64,000 nucleotides of DNA from Lepidonotus clava. Its lineage: Eukaryota > Annelida > Polychaeta > Phyllodocida > Polynoidae. The stretch lies in the NCBI GenBank assembly GCA_936440205.1, contig OW387134.1, positions 21,554,908-21,618,907 of the forward strand, given 5' to 3'. Position 1 is the first letter of the stretch; each line of letters starts with the position of its first letter. Positions 17,001 through 29,661 of the stretch are shown here, one piece after another. Under the pieces are notes generated by a model. The model worked only from the letters and a program-made list of their open reading frames with translations, had not been told where the DNA came from and ran no database searches. Position numbers and translations under genes: made by a program.

Positions 17001-19952
17001 CAGTTTTATTTACACTCCTTGTTATAAGGATGGCTATTTCAAGTTCGGCATTGACTAAGGTTAGTCAATTTCATGTCTGAACACTCTGGGAATATAACTT
17101 TTTTACTGCTAACCGTGTAGGTAGCATCGTGGGACGCACCCACCCGGGGTACTTCTGAACAAGTCGTCGAACCTCCAGGTCAAATCTACAGGTCACAGCC
17201 CCTCCCCCTCTTCCCAACAAACTCCCCCAAACTATACAGGACCACTTCTGGGACGCCTGTCAAGCTCGACCGACTTAACTGGCACATCACGTGACCACAC
17301 AGACGTCTCCGCTGTCAAACTTACCAGGGAGAGGTACTGGTGGGGGATTTTATAAAGGCCTATCACAAGTAGGAAACTCCAAATTATAGTTCAAGCAGCG
17401 CAAATTTACATGAAAAGGAAGCATTATTATATCATATTTGGCACGATTATCTGCACATTAACATTTAAAACGCTGACCTGCATTCGAGTGATTCCATGCG
17501 TGACATAACTGGGCTACTTTTCTACTTTTCAACACCCCGATATGCACACACTAAAGAGTTAACCCCATTCATTGTGGCATACAAAGGGTGACAAAAGAAG
17601 GGCTGACCGGCAAACCAACAGAGCGCGTCCCCAGTCACAGGGTAAGCTTTGAAGCATGTGAGTGGAGGTGGACGGGGAGGGGAGGGTGGGGGGGCTAAGG
17701 AGTCGGAGGGATGAGGGCAAGTCGGCCTGCCAGGGTAGCGGGTGGGAGGGGGGGGGGGCGGTGGAGGGTTTTTTCATTGTAACTGCTACGCCGATGCAGG
17801 AATGGGGGTTGTTAGAGGCAGTGATGCTGGGGGTTGGCAGGTGGGTGGGGGGCGACTGGGGCCAGCAGAACCACATGATAGATGCGGGATGCTTGTTGGT
17901 AAACTAAGCCGGGCGGTCAGTGTTATCATACCACGCACTGGCGACCTCGCACTGGTGGCGACCTCAGGGCTTGCCCGACCACTCGAGGCCAAGTGCAGTT
18001 GGGGCTGACCGCAAACAAATAAAGTACCGCTGTATCTGTCACCAGCCAGGTCAGGGAAACCTCACACTGCCCGCCACTTACCAGCGCGTATCCCGAGGGT
18101 GACCCAGATACCAAAGCCTTGTTCACATTCCTCTACATTTCTCATGCGACAGACTAGACGACCCCCGTCTGGCAGTCGTGATTCTTGTGCTTTCGACCCT
18201 TTTCTGATCACCTAGCCAACCGCACAACGAACGGTCGCACAAAAAGAATCACGAGTTTGACTTGTCCATTGTTACTTACACTGATATCATGATGTTCACC
18301 ACTAGAATTACTTATTAAACTATCCTATCTCTCTATTTCAAAGCTTGACTAGCTCTATTATTGCAATTCCCACAGTCACAGTAATTTGTATCTTGGGTAT
18401 TATCTATGTTAGTTAAGGCATTTTTAAAGGTTAAATCGTTGCTACGTGATCGATCCAATGGGCTCATGATTAATTATTTTCCAAATTCCGTGTAAAACTA
18501 AACAAATCTGGTGCTTACGAATCTGGTTAGGCAAGTTGTTAGAAGTGGTGATATTCTACCCTTTACTATTTAGTTACCGAATTGCTATTAGGGCTTGGTA
18601 CTTAAATAATTTACAATTATAGTTTCACATAACATCTTCTGTCATCTCATGAATCATACATGACATGGAAAATTGACAGTATATCAAAAGAGTAATACAA
18701 AGTTTCGCTTGTCCGCACCTATTTCCGTACATGTCCGTTAGTGCATTATCCTGTGAGCTGATATCAAACATCTATTTTTAAAAAAACAAACCAATGAGTT
18801 CACCCTTGCATTTTTCGGTATAGCATTAACAATAGCAATTCCACCACACTACAACTTAGGTGGGTAAAATTATTCTTGCAGACGGGCGGCAGTGATGGGC
18901 ATAAACCAGTGAAATAGAGTACACACTGCTCGCGGGAACCGATTTGAGGAAAAGGAGACACTTTCGGTTTCCCCTCCATCGGTGCATGCAAGCAGTGTTG
19001 CTGGTTTCGGCTCATCACTCCCACCCAACCCTAGCAAAAGAACTGAATATCTGTACAATCAAACCACTCTTATCAGTTAAGTATTGACTGCCTCTGTCCC
19101 ACAGAAATTGAATATATCAGTCCATTCAATTTTCTTCTCACTAGGATTCCTGGAAATAACTTTGTGTTGTACGGTGTTGTTTTGAAGCAAAAGTTTGTAT
19201 TGAGAAATGGAAGCGTATGAACTGGCAGCACCTTTCCTTCCTACATAAAACCTAAAGGCAAGTCACAGAATCAGTCACAGGCGACCGCTCGGTAGGCCAA
19301 CTCCCTCAGGAGTGTCCATTTTGCCTGTTGTGTACGGCTGGTGCAACGCGCCGACCCCTGCTGTGGAGTTATCCATTGTATGGTCGGGGATTGGGAGGTC
19401 CAAAGTCCGGTCAGCGCGACTCCACGGGAGCCACTTGGCCCCTGCCCGCCGCCGCAGCTGCCGACCGTAGCGTTTGTATCCATACCCCCCGCCCCCAGCC
19501 AGACCCCCGCCTGGCCGCCGCGTCAGCTGAGACCGGCAGACGGGGATCCCAGACGGGGCTCAACCAAGGGGGGAGGGGGGCCAGGGAAGGGGTTCTACCA
19601 CTTGTTGAACAACAAACTGTGGACTGGGGGGGCGATCAGACTCAACACTTTGGTGGCCCAGCTAGGGCTGGCAGCTGCTGCTTTCACATGGACTTATTGT
19701 CTATCTGGAACAATCCATTGTCGGGCCACACTGGCTTAACGTGACAATCAGAAAAGTAATGAAAAACGTATGAATTCTTGCATTCCTCCACACAAAATTA
19801 ACTGTTCACATTCGTTCATCGCGACATTCACTTCTGGATGAAATGACACAAAAATGCAGGGTCTGTCCCCAAAACTGTCAGGTAAAAAAAGATAAAACCG
19901 GGCACAAGGTGCGAGGTTTATCATGACGTTGTGTACTGGTTTCAAGAGTTTA
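17001..19952 (-). other. 3' flank / possible long 3' UTR of TGIF, with GC-rich blocks
   Basis: Read on the minus strand this follows the TGIF stop. The first AATAAA I find is at 17005-17010, so the 3' UTR could be long or end at a variant signal. Two GC-rich, G-run-bearing blocks (17560-17910 and 19290-19745) hold overlapping open frames on both strands. Their composition alone explains them, and no domain is recognisable. Confidence 0.3.
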
Positions 19953-21410
19953 TCATGTAGACTGAACGTTCATGTTTTGGTGGTGATCATTGTGGAAGGA
20001 GACATTCCCTGTCGGTTTCTGATCTTCAAGTTCACGCAGCTGGGCGATGGCGACATCCACAAGCATGTGGAAACAGCTGAATACAGGCCTGCTTTCTTTC
20101 TTGATGGTTTGTGTGTTGATATTTGACTGGTAGCGGGATGGTGTGGTGATCAGTGGGTTGGTGACAATGCCCTGATCTCCAATAACAGCAACAGGGGATC
20201 TGTCAATGGCAATGTTGACTTTAGTGTCCTCTGAGGGAAGGAAGTTATAGGGGTCTTGCTTGTGGAAAACCTGACTTTCATTCACGGTCACAGGCTCATG
20301 TGAAAGGGACCTGTCGCTGTGAGTGGAATCGCTGTCGTTGTCAAAATCGCCATCTCTGGAATCGTTGTCGGAATCAGTGTCCATGGTGGCAGGAGACCCT
20401 CCACCTGAGGAATCATGAGAGGGGGAGAATCCTCCAGAAGGGTAGAGCCTTTTCACCCCCTCCCCCTGCTTGTGTTTCCTCGTGATGGTGTAATGAAGGG
20501 GATCCTGTCCTTCACGTTTGATCATCTCTGGAAGGATCCTTCGGCGGGCGTTAATAAACCAGTTACAGACTTGCAGCACGGTGAGGTCGGCCTCCTTGGA
20601 CAGCTCCAGCTTCTCCTGGTCCGTCGGGTAGGCGTTGTAGCGGTGTTCGTAGAGCCAGCCTTTCAAAATTCTCACCGCCTCCTTGGGAAGGTTTCCTCGG
20701 CGTTTCTTGCTCAGGCTGCCGCCGAGGAGTCCCCCATCGCCGGAGCCAGACCGGTCCTCGCCGTCCTCAAAGTCGTCCAACCAGCGCATCGCCTTCTCAC
20801 GCACTGTAAACACAGAGAACACGTTCAAACGTCAAACATGGCGAACACAGCATCCATGACACCCAACGGCCGACCTGCCCGGCCCCCCTGTGCTCCCTTC
20901 CCAGCTCCCTTACCCACCCGTACAGTCCTTATAACGCTACCAAACTTTACAATAATCTTCAGACAGTATTCAAGATAACTGATGTAAGTTTCAGAAGAAC
21001 TTGGGTTAGGTTTGAATAGTTTTCATGGTGAAATTCGCGGTTACTCGCATCCCAAGAAGGTGGGTCAGTTAAAGGTACGCCGACATGGTTGGCTGCTCCG
21101 ATGGCCCACTTTCGTGTCAACAGACAACACTGATGTTTCGAAAATCTGTCAGCTGTTAGTCACTAAACAATACGAAAGTCACCCAAAACACATGTAACAG
21201 GTCAATAACGGTGAAAAGTTTACATGATTGGTGGCAAATTGGACAACTTTCACAGGAGTTATGAAACTGAAAATGGACAGAAAACCACTTGTTGCCAAAC
21301 TTCTGTCACCCCTCCCAGTTGGGAGTTTGCTGTCCCCATCACCCCTGTTTGTTATGCTTTCAAAAGTGAATAAAACCAACTGAGTACATACCTCTTTTCG
21401 GTCGCATCAT
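19953..21410 (-). CDS. TGIF: TGIF-type TALE homeobox transcription factor
   Basis: Two coding exons on the minus strand: 21410-21392 (ATG ATG..., MMRPKR plus one base) and 20803-19953 (TGA), giving 289 residues. The donor GTATGT and acceptor TTTACAG join in phase. Residues about 39-101 are a TALE homeodomain with KKRRGNLP, the three-residue loop region (YNAYPT) and helix 3 [11 protein letters not shown], the TGIF signature followed by MI.R.G.DP. An acidic Ser/Asp-rich linker follows (TDSDNDS repeats). The C-terminal [16 protein letters not shown] (about 251-267) matches the conserved TGIF tail LLVDVAL..AAE. TGIF proteins are nuclear repressors that bind TGTCA and restrain TGF-beta/Smad2 and retinoid signalling. 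The PLDLS-type CtBP site of vertebrate TGIF1 is not seen. The ATG lies in a short first exon, as usual for the family. Confidence 0.93.
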
Positions 21411-22949
21411 CTTGAATCACAACAGTGTAGTTTTTCCAGGCTCTTCAATGTGGAATCCGTAGAGAAGAAGACGCAAAAGTCCGTGAAGTCTTTCAAGAAC
21501 TTTCAAAACGTCGGGCTGTCGAAAGTAGGGCGATGGTAAGCTATTTGACATTCACAGGCCACGTGTCCCGTTTATGCATAAATTAGACCGGGTCCATTTG
21601 AAAAGGGGTGGCAGGTTCCGACTGTCACCACTATGACGGATTGAAATACCGATCTTTAACCGAAAAAACTGACCACATTAGTTCAAACAGTTCAATATAA
21701 TTAACAGGCAGTATTTCCTGCGATAAATTTCATGTTAATTGCTTAAAATTGTTCATTGTGTAGCCTAACACCCCTACCGAAAAGGCCCAGTTTTGAAGTT
21801 GGAACAAATGGTTTCGTCGTTAGCCAATCAGCGTTGAGCTAACATGAATAGTAATGAGAAACATGGCCGACATACAAACTTCGCCGTTTGACAATTCCAA
21901 GTAAACAGCAGCTGTCACGAGCATGGTTGGTTTGTGTAAATGATTGAAGTTATCAACTTCGCATTTAAGTGAAGTAGCATACTTGTTTAATGCGTCAGTA
22001 ACATTAAATAGGCCTAAGTTTGTTCGATTGAGCGTTGGTTTTACGCCGGCCGGTCGCAGGGTTCTTGGCCCGCGTGGGTGATTGGGCAATCCGACGTTGA
22101 CGGTTCGCACGTACAAACATGGAGGTTTGTGAAACTAGGTCACAAGTGTCAAAACTTTGGGTGACGATTCTGTGGAGTAAATCATGCCACACATTCACAT
22201 TCAGGGTCGCCTTTCCCACCATATTTTGACCGCTGATTTTAAATCAAGTTAAAACGGAATTAAGTGAATTGCAGATAATTTCTGTCAGAAAATAAAGCCT
22301 AGACTAAAGGCGCCTGACGCAAATTATGGTTCAACAAGTTGACCTAGATTTCCAGATGATTAAAATAGGGGCGTGGGCATAATTCAACAGGGCAGTGTTT
22401 GTGTGTACTACGCAAGAGAGCACTCAGCCTTACACATTTTACTGTGTCCATGCCCAAAGATTTGTAACATCTATTGAAATTATATTCAAGTATTCCATTG
22501 GATAAAAAGTTTTCTAAAAGTTTATGCTTTTTCTTTGTTAAATAAAAGTGTTGACACCCAACATAAAACTAAAAGAGTTAGATCTAGATCTAGGAGAAAT
22601 TCTTACTTTTCATACCCACTTTTTGACTTGATCAGGCTTTGGTGATTGTAGACCTCTACCTATGAGATGGGGGTGACAGGGCAGGCAAACAGCAGGGAAT
22701 CAAAACCTGGAAATCATTTTTGCTGACATAATTTCTTATTGAACCCAGACATCAACTGGGAATCGAACCCAATGAACCACTTGGTCTGTGCTGGGTCCGC
22801 TTATCAACACCTTTTACGATCAGCAGGGGCTATTGGGGGCTTATATATATTCTTCCCAGGAGCAGACGTGTTACCTTGGTACCCCCACATGGGCCAACGG
22901 AATGAAATGAGGTCAAAATGCATGTAGATCTAGTTGTGAATAAATCATG
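21411..22949. other. TGIF 5' flank and intergenic DNA
   Basis: Contains the presumed TGIF promoter and 5' UTR (no TATA box obvious; a CACGTG E-box at 21560-21565). Nothing else supported. Confidence 0.3.
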
Positions 22950-24308
22950 TTAAGGACAATTGCGCCATTTTCCAGACATCCCAAAAATCAAAGTTCTCCA
23001 ATCTTTTTCATATTTTGCAGAAATATTCAATAATGTAATTCAGAAATTAAATAAATTGATTTACAAAATAAAAAGTTTTGGTGCTAGAAATGGTTAGATA
23101 CAAGTAATTTTGTGGAAATTCTGCAAACACTGAAAAATGATTTGGGCATTAAAAATTATATTTTCTCCTGTAGATCTATATCTTTAAAGGGGCTGTATCA
23201 CGCAAAAGATTCCCCTAGTGTATGTCTCTGGAACCACTGACCACTCACTCTCCCCCCCCCCCCCCCCCAACCTTCCCCCCACACCAACTCGGTCCTCCAG
23301 GGGGGCAGGTTGTAAATGCATTAGGCCCAACACAGTGGGGGGGTGCCAGTGATGACAGACTGATGTGAAGTTTGGGGGTTCTCACCCCCTCCCTTACTCC
23401 TCTTCCTGGTCAGTAGGTGAGAGGAATCAGGTTCAGGGTCTCAATTCCTTATGCGCCGGGACCCAGAGACCAAATGTCGTTTATGACTATGACATTATGT
23501 ACCCCTTATTAGCAGAAAGGGGACATGGTCATAGAACTATAGCTTGGCCTAGGGGGTTGGGAAGGTTTTGGCTGCTAGAATACAAAATAACCCAGTACAC
23601 ACACCAGCAATACCTCTAACAAGAAACATATTTTCAAATCAAATATCATATATTAATTGGTATACCATACATCCAAATAATTGTGAGGATCTTGTGAATA
23701 ACATAGAATATTCAAAATAATTTTAAAGCGATTATTTCAGTGAATTTATGAAAAAACAAATAAATAACCATTTTCAGTCATTTTTGGCTTTTAAAAGGGA
23801 TATTCAGCTCTGCTGACTAAATCAACACAGTGACCCCCCATTTTTTTGGCTTTATACTATAGCCTATATCCATATGCATATGGTATAAAGTGTTGGAGCC
23901 ATTTTCAATGTCAGATATTTTTGTGTGGAACTTTATTTTCAGAATTTTGTATTTTTTAAATGATTTATTTTGCAGATTTTCAATTTAAAAACATATATAA
24001 CCCCATCTAATTTTACAAAAATCTTTCTCTCTCACTTAAAAAAACCTGGACTTATTCATTAAAAACATTAGGCTGGTCGCTGTATCATTCATATCAAAAT
24101 AATTAGCAAATAAAATCAAATTTCTGAATTTATCTTGAAAGTCATTTTTTGAATAATCATCATATCTTTAGACTACTATGACTAAAAAGTTTCCACGGTG
24201 ACCTATGATTTTTTTTTCATTTTTGTAAACTATACAGGTATAAGTTTCACTGTGAGAGTTTTTAAGCAAATGTCAATGGTACTTCTATAATGGCGCGATT
24301 GTCCTTAA
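22950..24308. mobile_element. TTAA-flanked inverted-repeat DNA element, non-autonomous
   Basis: Element 22954-24304 is bounded by inverted ends GGACAATTGCGCCATT and, on the other strand, GGACAATCGCGCCATT (15 of 16 match). TTAA lies directly outside both ends (22950-22953, 24305-24308). TTAA target duplication is typical of piggyBac-type transposition, but the end sequence is not the usual CCC start. The interior is AT-rich and encodes no transposase. A G/C-rich block at 23240-23620 may be a later insert. Confidence 0.65.
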
Positions 24309-24394
24309 GTAAGAATGAAAAGTGGAATATATTGCTGTATATTTCTCTCTGAATCATGATTATTCTTAAATGAGTCATTACTGTTTTTGGGGGG

Positions 24395-25091
24395 AGTCCC
24401 TAGTTATATCTATATAGTATCATAGCTAATGGTGGGGATCGATTCCCTCAATCAGTCATGTCTTTAGCCATTTAATTCTCATTTTTCTCAATGCTGGTTA
24501 CACAATCTCATGTTCAGCAGTTGAGAGGCATTGTCCTCCAAATGTTGTTAGAATCAGGCAGTGTGAGAAGCTAGAAGTAGGTTACATAACCAATGCCTGA
24601 GCAGGACCTCACCCCTTCATATTAGGGGCCCTTGATGGGGGGTGCCGATGTCGCATGTCTGAGATAAGAAAAGGCTCGTAGTGTCGAATTTAAGAATGGG
24701 CCCTGTCGATTGTCACTATTAGCTATGTCACATGTTGATTATAAGAATTGGCTATGTCACTGTGTCGGATTTAAGAATAGACCCAGTCGCATGTTGGTAA
24801 GCAGAAAATTGGCCATGTCGCCGTGTCGAATTTAGTGGTCCAGATCCATATATTAGGACCACCGCTCTCACCTGCAGGTGGACAGTCCTAGGTGGGTGAC
24901 TGAGTGATCACTCAGTACTTGGTGTATGGCAGTGCATGCATGAACCTAGTAGTAGCCCTTTCTTAAACCCCTCCCTGAGCTGTGTGTGACAGCAGGAGTG
25001 GTGGTGGTGGTGGTCAGCACCTATAGCCCATATTACACATAGCCTTCTGGTATTAGGAGGGCCTTCAGTTTACTGAGGGATGACCATTGCT
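24395..25091 (+). repeat. Dispersed repeat family R1, copy 1 (interrupted)
   Basis: Shares many blocks in order with 36811-37302: CTCAATCAGTCATGTCTTT, GGTTACACAATCT, GAAG..AGTGGGTTACATAACC-like, CACCTGCAGGT, CCCTCCCTGAG, GTGTGTGACAGCAG, GTGGTGGTGGT, TAGCCCATAT, AGGCCTTCAGT and TGAGGGA. No coding potential. Interrupted by the insert at 24622-24843. Confidence 0.7.
24622..24843 (+). mobile_element. Small insert nested in repeat R1, family also at 50709-50925
   Basis: Starts GGCCCTTGATGGGG and consists of about 35-45 bp sub-units around GTCGAATTTAAGAAT..GCC.TGTCG. It splits R1 exactly where the second R1 copy is continuous. The host text ATATTAGG stands on both sides, which is an apparent 8-bp target duplication. 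Inverted ends are weak. Family unknown. Confidence 0.55.
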
Positions 25092-25477
25092 CATGCATGA
25101 GCGAAACTCATTTTGTGTCAAATCTACTATTGGGTATAAAGCATATTCTGCCCATAAATCGTAATTTTAGGCTGATCTAATTTCAGTTACAAAGAAAGAA
25201 GGGGTTTGTCTATTTAGTTTTATATCAAGGATCTGAAAATGTAGGAAAGTCATACTAAAAATAATGGTACAGAAGAGCTACCAGAAGGTAATGTTGATCT
25301 ACAGGGTGTTGTAGGCCTTTTTATTTATTTCCCCCCAGATCGTCACATTGCAATAGATATAGGCATATAAGATTTTCATGGAAATGCCTGGTCTGAAAAA
25401 TACTGTATTGGCTAGAATTAGATAACAACTTTTTATATTGTGAAATGTTTAGCCTATACTCTCAGTTATTATCTATA

Positions 25478-25671
25478 CAGTGGCGGATTTACAGGGAGGC
25501 GCCCCATCTTTTTTGGGGGGCAAAATTTAGACTTTTTTTAATGTAAAATTCGGCTAAAAAGTAATTAGGGATTTTTTTAGCATGCCCCCCCCCCTTTCAA
25601 AATTGTGCATCCGCCATTTACCTTAACTACTTTTTTTGGCAGAATTTTATATTGAAAAAGTCTAAATTCTG

Positions 25672-25723
<52 letters not shown>

Positions 25724-25730
25724 GCCACTG
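25478..25730. mobile_element. MITE with CAGTGGCGGAT ends, copy 1
   Basis: Perfect 11-bp inverted ends CAGTGGCGGAT / ATCCGCCACTG. The interior is partly palindromic (AAATTTAGACTTTTT facing AAAAAGTCTAAATT) and carries long C and A runs. No coding capacity. The ends resemble those of a hAT-like small-element family common in marine invertebrates. Confidence 0.7.
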
Positions 25731-26040
25731 TAGGCAATTTACATGTGCCCTAAGAGAAAAAACTTACAAATCTGGGCCTCAGTATCGCAATAAGTGGCAT
25801 TGTCTGTAATCTCATTTTAAAATACCTACATAAGTAATCACCCTCTGATCACACTTGATTGGTTGTCTCCATACCAGGTACAAGGGGAACTGATCACATA
25901 AAGAACGGGTCTAAAGTATTAGAATCAACACGGCGAGCAGGCCAAGTTTCTGCTTAGCAACATGTGACAGGGCCTAGTAATAAATTTGACATGGCGATAG
26001 AACCATTTTACTTTAAATTCGACACCCCAGTCGGATCATG

Positions 26041-28590
26041 TGACCGCCAACCAGAGCCCCCATAGAAGTGTCCAGTCGTGAAAACTGAAATGGACGCAAA
26101 CTCAACTTTGGAGTATGTATTATTGGGAGGCGGGCCTTAGGCCGCCGACCTTCTCTAGACTCCTTCTACACCAGGTTGTGTCAATGCATTTCAATGGGGC
26201 TCAAAACAGTTGTTACAATTTTGTGACAAATTTTTCGTTCCACTTTTCTCAGTAATGCCAGCATTATAATCTTCAAACTATATGTATTTCTGTAGTTCTG
26301 TTTCTAGTATATGGTTGTTTGGTTCTAAAATTCTGAAATATTTGGTTGTTTTCTTGTAATTTGGGAGACAATCCATAAGGTTTTTGTTACAAAATTGAAA
26401 TAGGAATTTCCTATAGTAAAAAAAGTAGGTCATCACTGCCATTAAAATATATATTATATTCCCGCCCTTACCTTTCAAAACAATATAAGAAATGATTAGG
26501 CATCTGTATCAACTTGTAAATAGTTTGTAATATAGATAATGCACCACGGATTGTTTGTCAGACTCTTGAATCACATGAACTCTAACCTGAGGCACAAAAG
26601 TTTGTCAAAATTAAATTAACGTGAAAGATATTTCCATACAGCGTATCAATATAAGCAGGGGGTCTGGGGGCCAGCTAGGCCCCCAGAAGCTCTAGCTTTT
26701 TAGGGAAATTCTGAGCCATACTTCAATGGTTTGGTGCTATTTATGTTATAGGTCTGCTGGTTAAGAAAGGACATATTTTGTTCACTTGACTTTATTTTGA
26801 TAAAGAATCAAGGGGATCTGATTATGAAACTTTGACTGCTTGAATATACCATGAGGATAAAATCTCACGAGGAAAATATATTTGAAAATTCTCAGCTATA
26901 GAATAGATATTCATAGAAACATATCATGACATGGCAATCAACTTGTGTTATATATAGGGCATAACACATTTTCAGTTTTCAGTTTTTCACTCCTTTCTTG
27001 GTCAGCAGATCTAACTTAGGCTTTTATGTGATGAACAGTCAGGAATTATATTCTTGCAATGTGGAAAAATCGATGGGTCACTACATGTATAATGTAGACG
27101 TTCTTTGAAAATATACACATCAGTGTCCAAAATTAAATATTCCTTTTATGCGCACAACCCCTAACCCATGTATATCTCATCAAACATTGATATATATATA
27201 TACATAATATATATATAATGCTTGGACTCTTCACCCCATCGATGCATATGTCATGGAAACATTCAGACATTACTGACATGAAAACAAGAAAGTGTGAAGA
27301 ATGCTATCAAATGATTTCTTTTTTGTTAAATTTCACATTGTCACATCCTCCACTATACGTATGCATTTTTACCTGTGCTGGGAGTGGGATCTACCCCCTC
27401 ATATCATTATTTTGTGTTGTATTTGTAGCAGGCTTTTGGGTTATAAATCTATCAAATATCACTTTAGTAAGAAAACTCCTGTTGCACAATTTAAGGCCTC
27501 TGTCGCATTTTTGTGTGACAATGCGACAGGATTCCCACCCCTGAATTATCGGCAACCATCGAAATTTTAAACGGACGTTCTCGTCCGTGAGGCGGACCTA
27601 TTTTGATGCGTTGTTACCCTCTTACGGCCGCGCCAATTTCGCGACATGACCAATAATGTCTCCGGATTACGTTTCAAAAGTGAAAAACACGTCGCCGGCT
27701 GTCGCCTTGCTAGGCTTACGTCGGCGGATGTATCCCATTCAGGTCAAGGACAAGAACATTCCTTTAATTTTGCCCACTGCCCGCCTCCTTCGGTACGGCA
27801 GTACCCGAAATCTAGTAAAGGGTTGTTGTTGGTGTCAGACTTTGTGAAGGAAAATGCCTATATTATTCATTATGATTCTAATACTGCCTCATGCACACCT
27901 TCTAAAGGGCGGATCTGTAAAATTTGGCCCAAAATTGAATTGATGAAAACCTCCCCCCCACCCACCCACACACAACCTGTTTCAAATTGCTCAATCTTCC
28001 AGCGTTCTTGTCTGGAGACGTAGTAAAAGTTCTAGTGACTAGGCCTACTAGACAAAAAGTACAACTACAGAGTTACTGAATCTCCTTTATGCCAGGAGAT
28101 CTCCTGTTTTTTGGGTTATTTCAGGAAGAGCTCCTTTTCTCTTTTTCTGGACCCGGAGTGGCCCCGATTATGAATTTTGTAAATGTTATGAACAGGACCA
28201 GATAGGAATGCAGTTTTCTCTGCTGGTGACAAGCATGTTTTGGCCTCAGGGCATTGCAGTAGTGGACATTTTAGGAACATATCTACTTTCGCTTACTCTT
28301 CCTGTCAAAGTCTGGGATATGGTGAGGACTGTGGCCATGTTGGATTTTACTGAATCAAGGAAGTTTTGTCCGTTAATACGAAGAATGGAGAAGAAATATA
28401 TGAAATATGGATAGTGGTTTATGAAAGAAATGTTGATATACACATTATAGTACAGTTTATTAATATTTTCAACATTATGAATGCCTCAATGCATGCTGGG
28501 TGATCTCACTCAACTTTTTTTATTTTCACATGGGGGTAAGAGGGTAAAGGGCTAAAGGGCAAGGGCTAATGGTTAGTAAAGGGGTAAAGG
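26041..28590. other. Intergenic, no gene seen
   Basis: AT-rich with a TA-rich simple stretch at 27189-27217. The moderately GC-rich part 27560-28030 has overlapping short frames without recognisable domains. Confidence 0.35.
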
Positions 28591-28591
28591 G

Positions 28592-29185
28592 TGGTAACAC
28601 AGTTACCACGATGGTTACTACCATGGTTATAACCATGGTAACCATCATGGTAACCACCATGGTTACCATCATGATAACCACTTTGGTAAATTCCATGGTT
28701 ACCATCATGGTTACCACCATGGTAATCACCATGGTTACCAACATGATACTTACCATGGTAACCACCATGGAAACCATCATGGTAATCATCATGGTAATCA
28801 CCATGGTTGCCACCATGGTAACCACCATGGTTACTAACATTGTTACCACCTTGATAACAACCATGGTTACCACCATGGTAACGATCATGGTAACCACCAT
28901 GGTTACCATCATGGTAACTAATATGGTAACTACCATGGTTGCCATCATGGTAATCATGGTAACCACCATGGTAACCACCATGGTTACTACCATGATAACT
29001 GCCATGGTTACCATCATGGTAACCACCATGGTTACCACCATGGTAACCACTATGGTTAACACCATTGTAACCTTCATGGTAACCAATATGGTTACCAACA
29101 TGGTAACAACCATGTTTACCACCATGTTTACTACCATGGTTACCACCATGGTAACCATCATGGTAACCAGCATGGTAACCAAAGG
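28592..29185. repeat. CCATGG / GGTAACC minisatellite, array 1
   Basis: About 600 bp of 12-bp-type units such as ACCACCATGGTA, with ATCATGG and ACCATGG variants. The unit is close to its own reverse complement, so both strands are open in multiples of three and read as Met-Val-Thr repeats. These frames are a by-product of the repeat and not genes. Confidence 0.9.
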
Positions 29186-29190
29186 CCTAA

Positions 29191-29661
29191 CTTTATTTAA
29201 CAATTATCAATAATGTCAGTGTCCTTTAAAGTATAAATTCTTTACTAAATATATTTTTCTGATCATGTATGACCGTGGAGGGTATCATGGTGGTTACCAT
29301 GGCGGTTACCATGGCAGTTACCATGGTGGTAACCATGGTTGTAACACATTGTAACCATCATGGTTACCACCATGATAACCACCATGGTTACCATCATGGT
29401 TATCACCATGGTAACAACCATGGTTACCACCATGGTAATCACCATGGTAACCACCATGATTATCACCATGGTAACCACCATGGTTATCAACATGGCAACA
29501 ACCATGGTTACCACCATGGTAACCACCATGATAACCACCATGGTAACCACCATGGTAACCGCCATGGTAACCACCATGGCCATACATGGTCAGAAAAAGA
29601 TATTTAGTAAAGAATATATACTTTAAAGAACACTGACATTATAGATAATTTTTAAATAAAG
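29191..29661. mobile_element. Foldback-like element: long inverted repeat enclosing CCATGG minisatellite array 2
   Basis: Left arm 29191-29278 (starts CTTTATTTAA, includes ATAATGTCAGTGTCCTTTAA and TTCTTTACTAAATAT) reappears as the reverse complement at about 29577-29661 with only a handful of mismatches. The arms run straight into a CCATGG repeat array (about 29280-29580) that is itself self-complementary, so the whole 471 bp can fold into one hairpin. No coding capacity is supported. Confidence 0.8.

Noticed and set aside
17559-18126. Overlapping GC-rich frames on both strands
   Set aside because: Low-complexity Gly/Pro/Ser-rich translations from G-run composition. No domain, and mutually overlapping.
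27646-28023. 125-codon plus-strand frame in a GC-richer patch
   Set aside because: No recognisable motif; overlapped by another frame of similar quality.
28526-29607. Long Met-Val-Thr and His-Gly/His-His frames on both strands (over 200 codons)
   Set aside because: They follow directly from a 12-bp self-complementary repeat that stays open in several frames. No start context, domain or splice structure.
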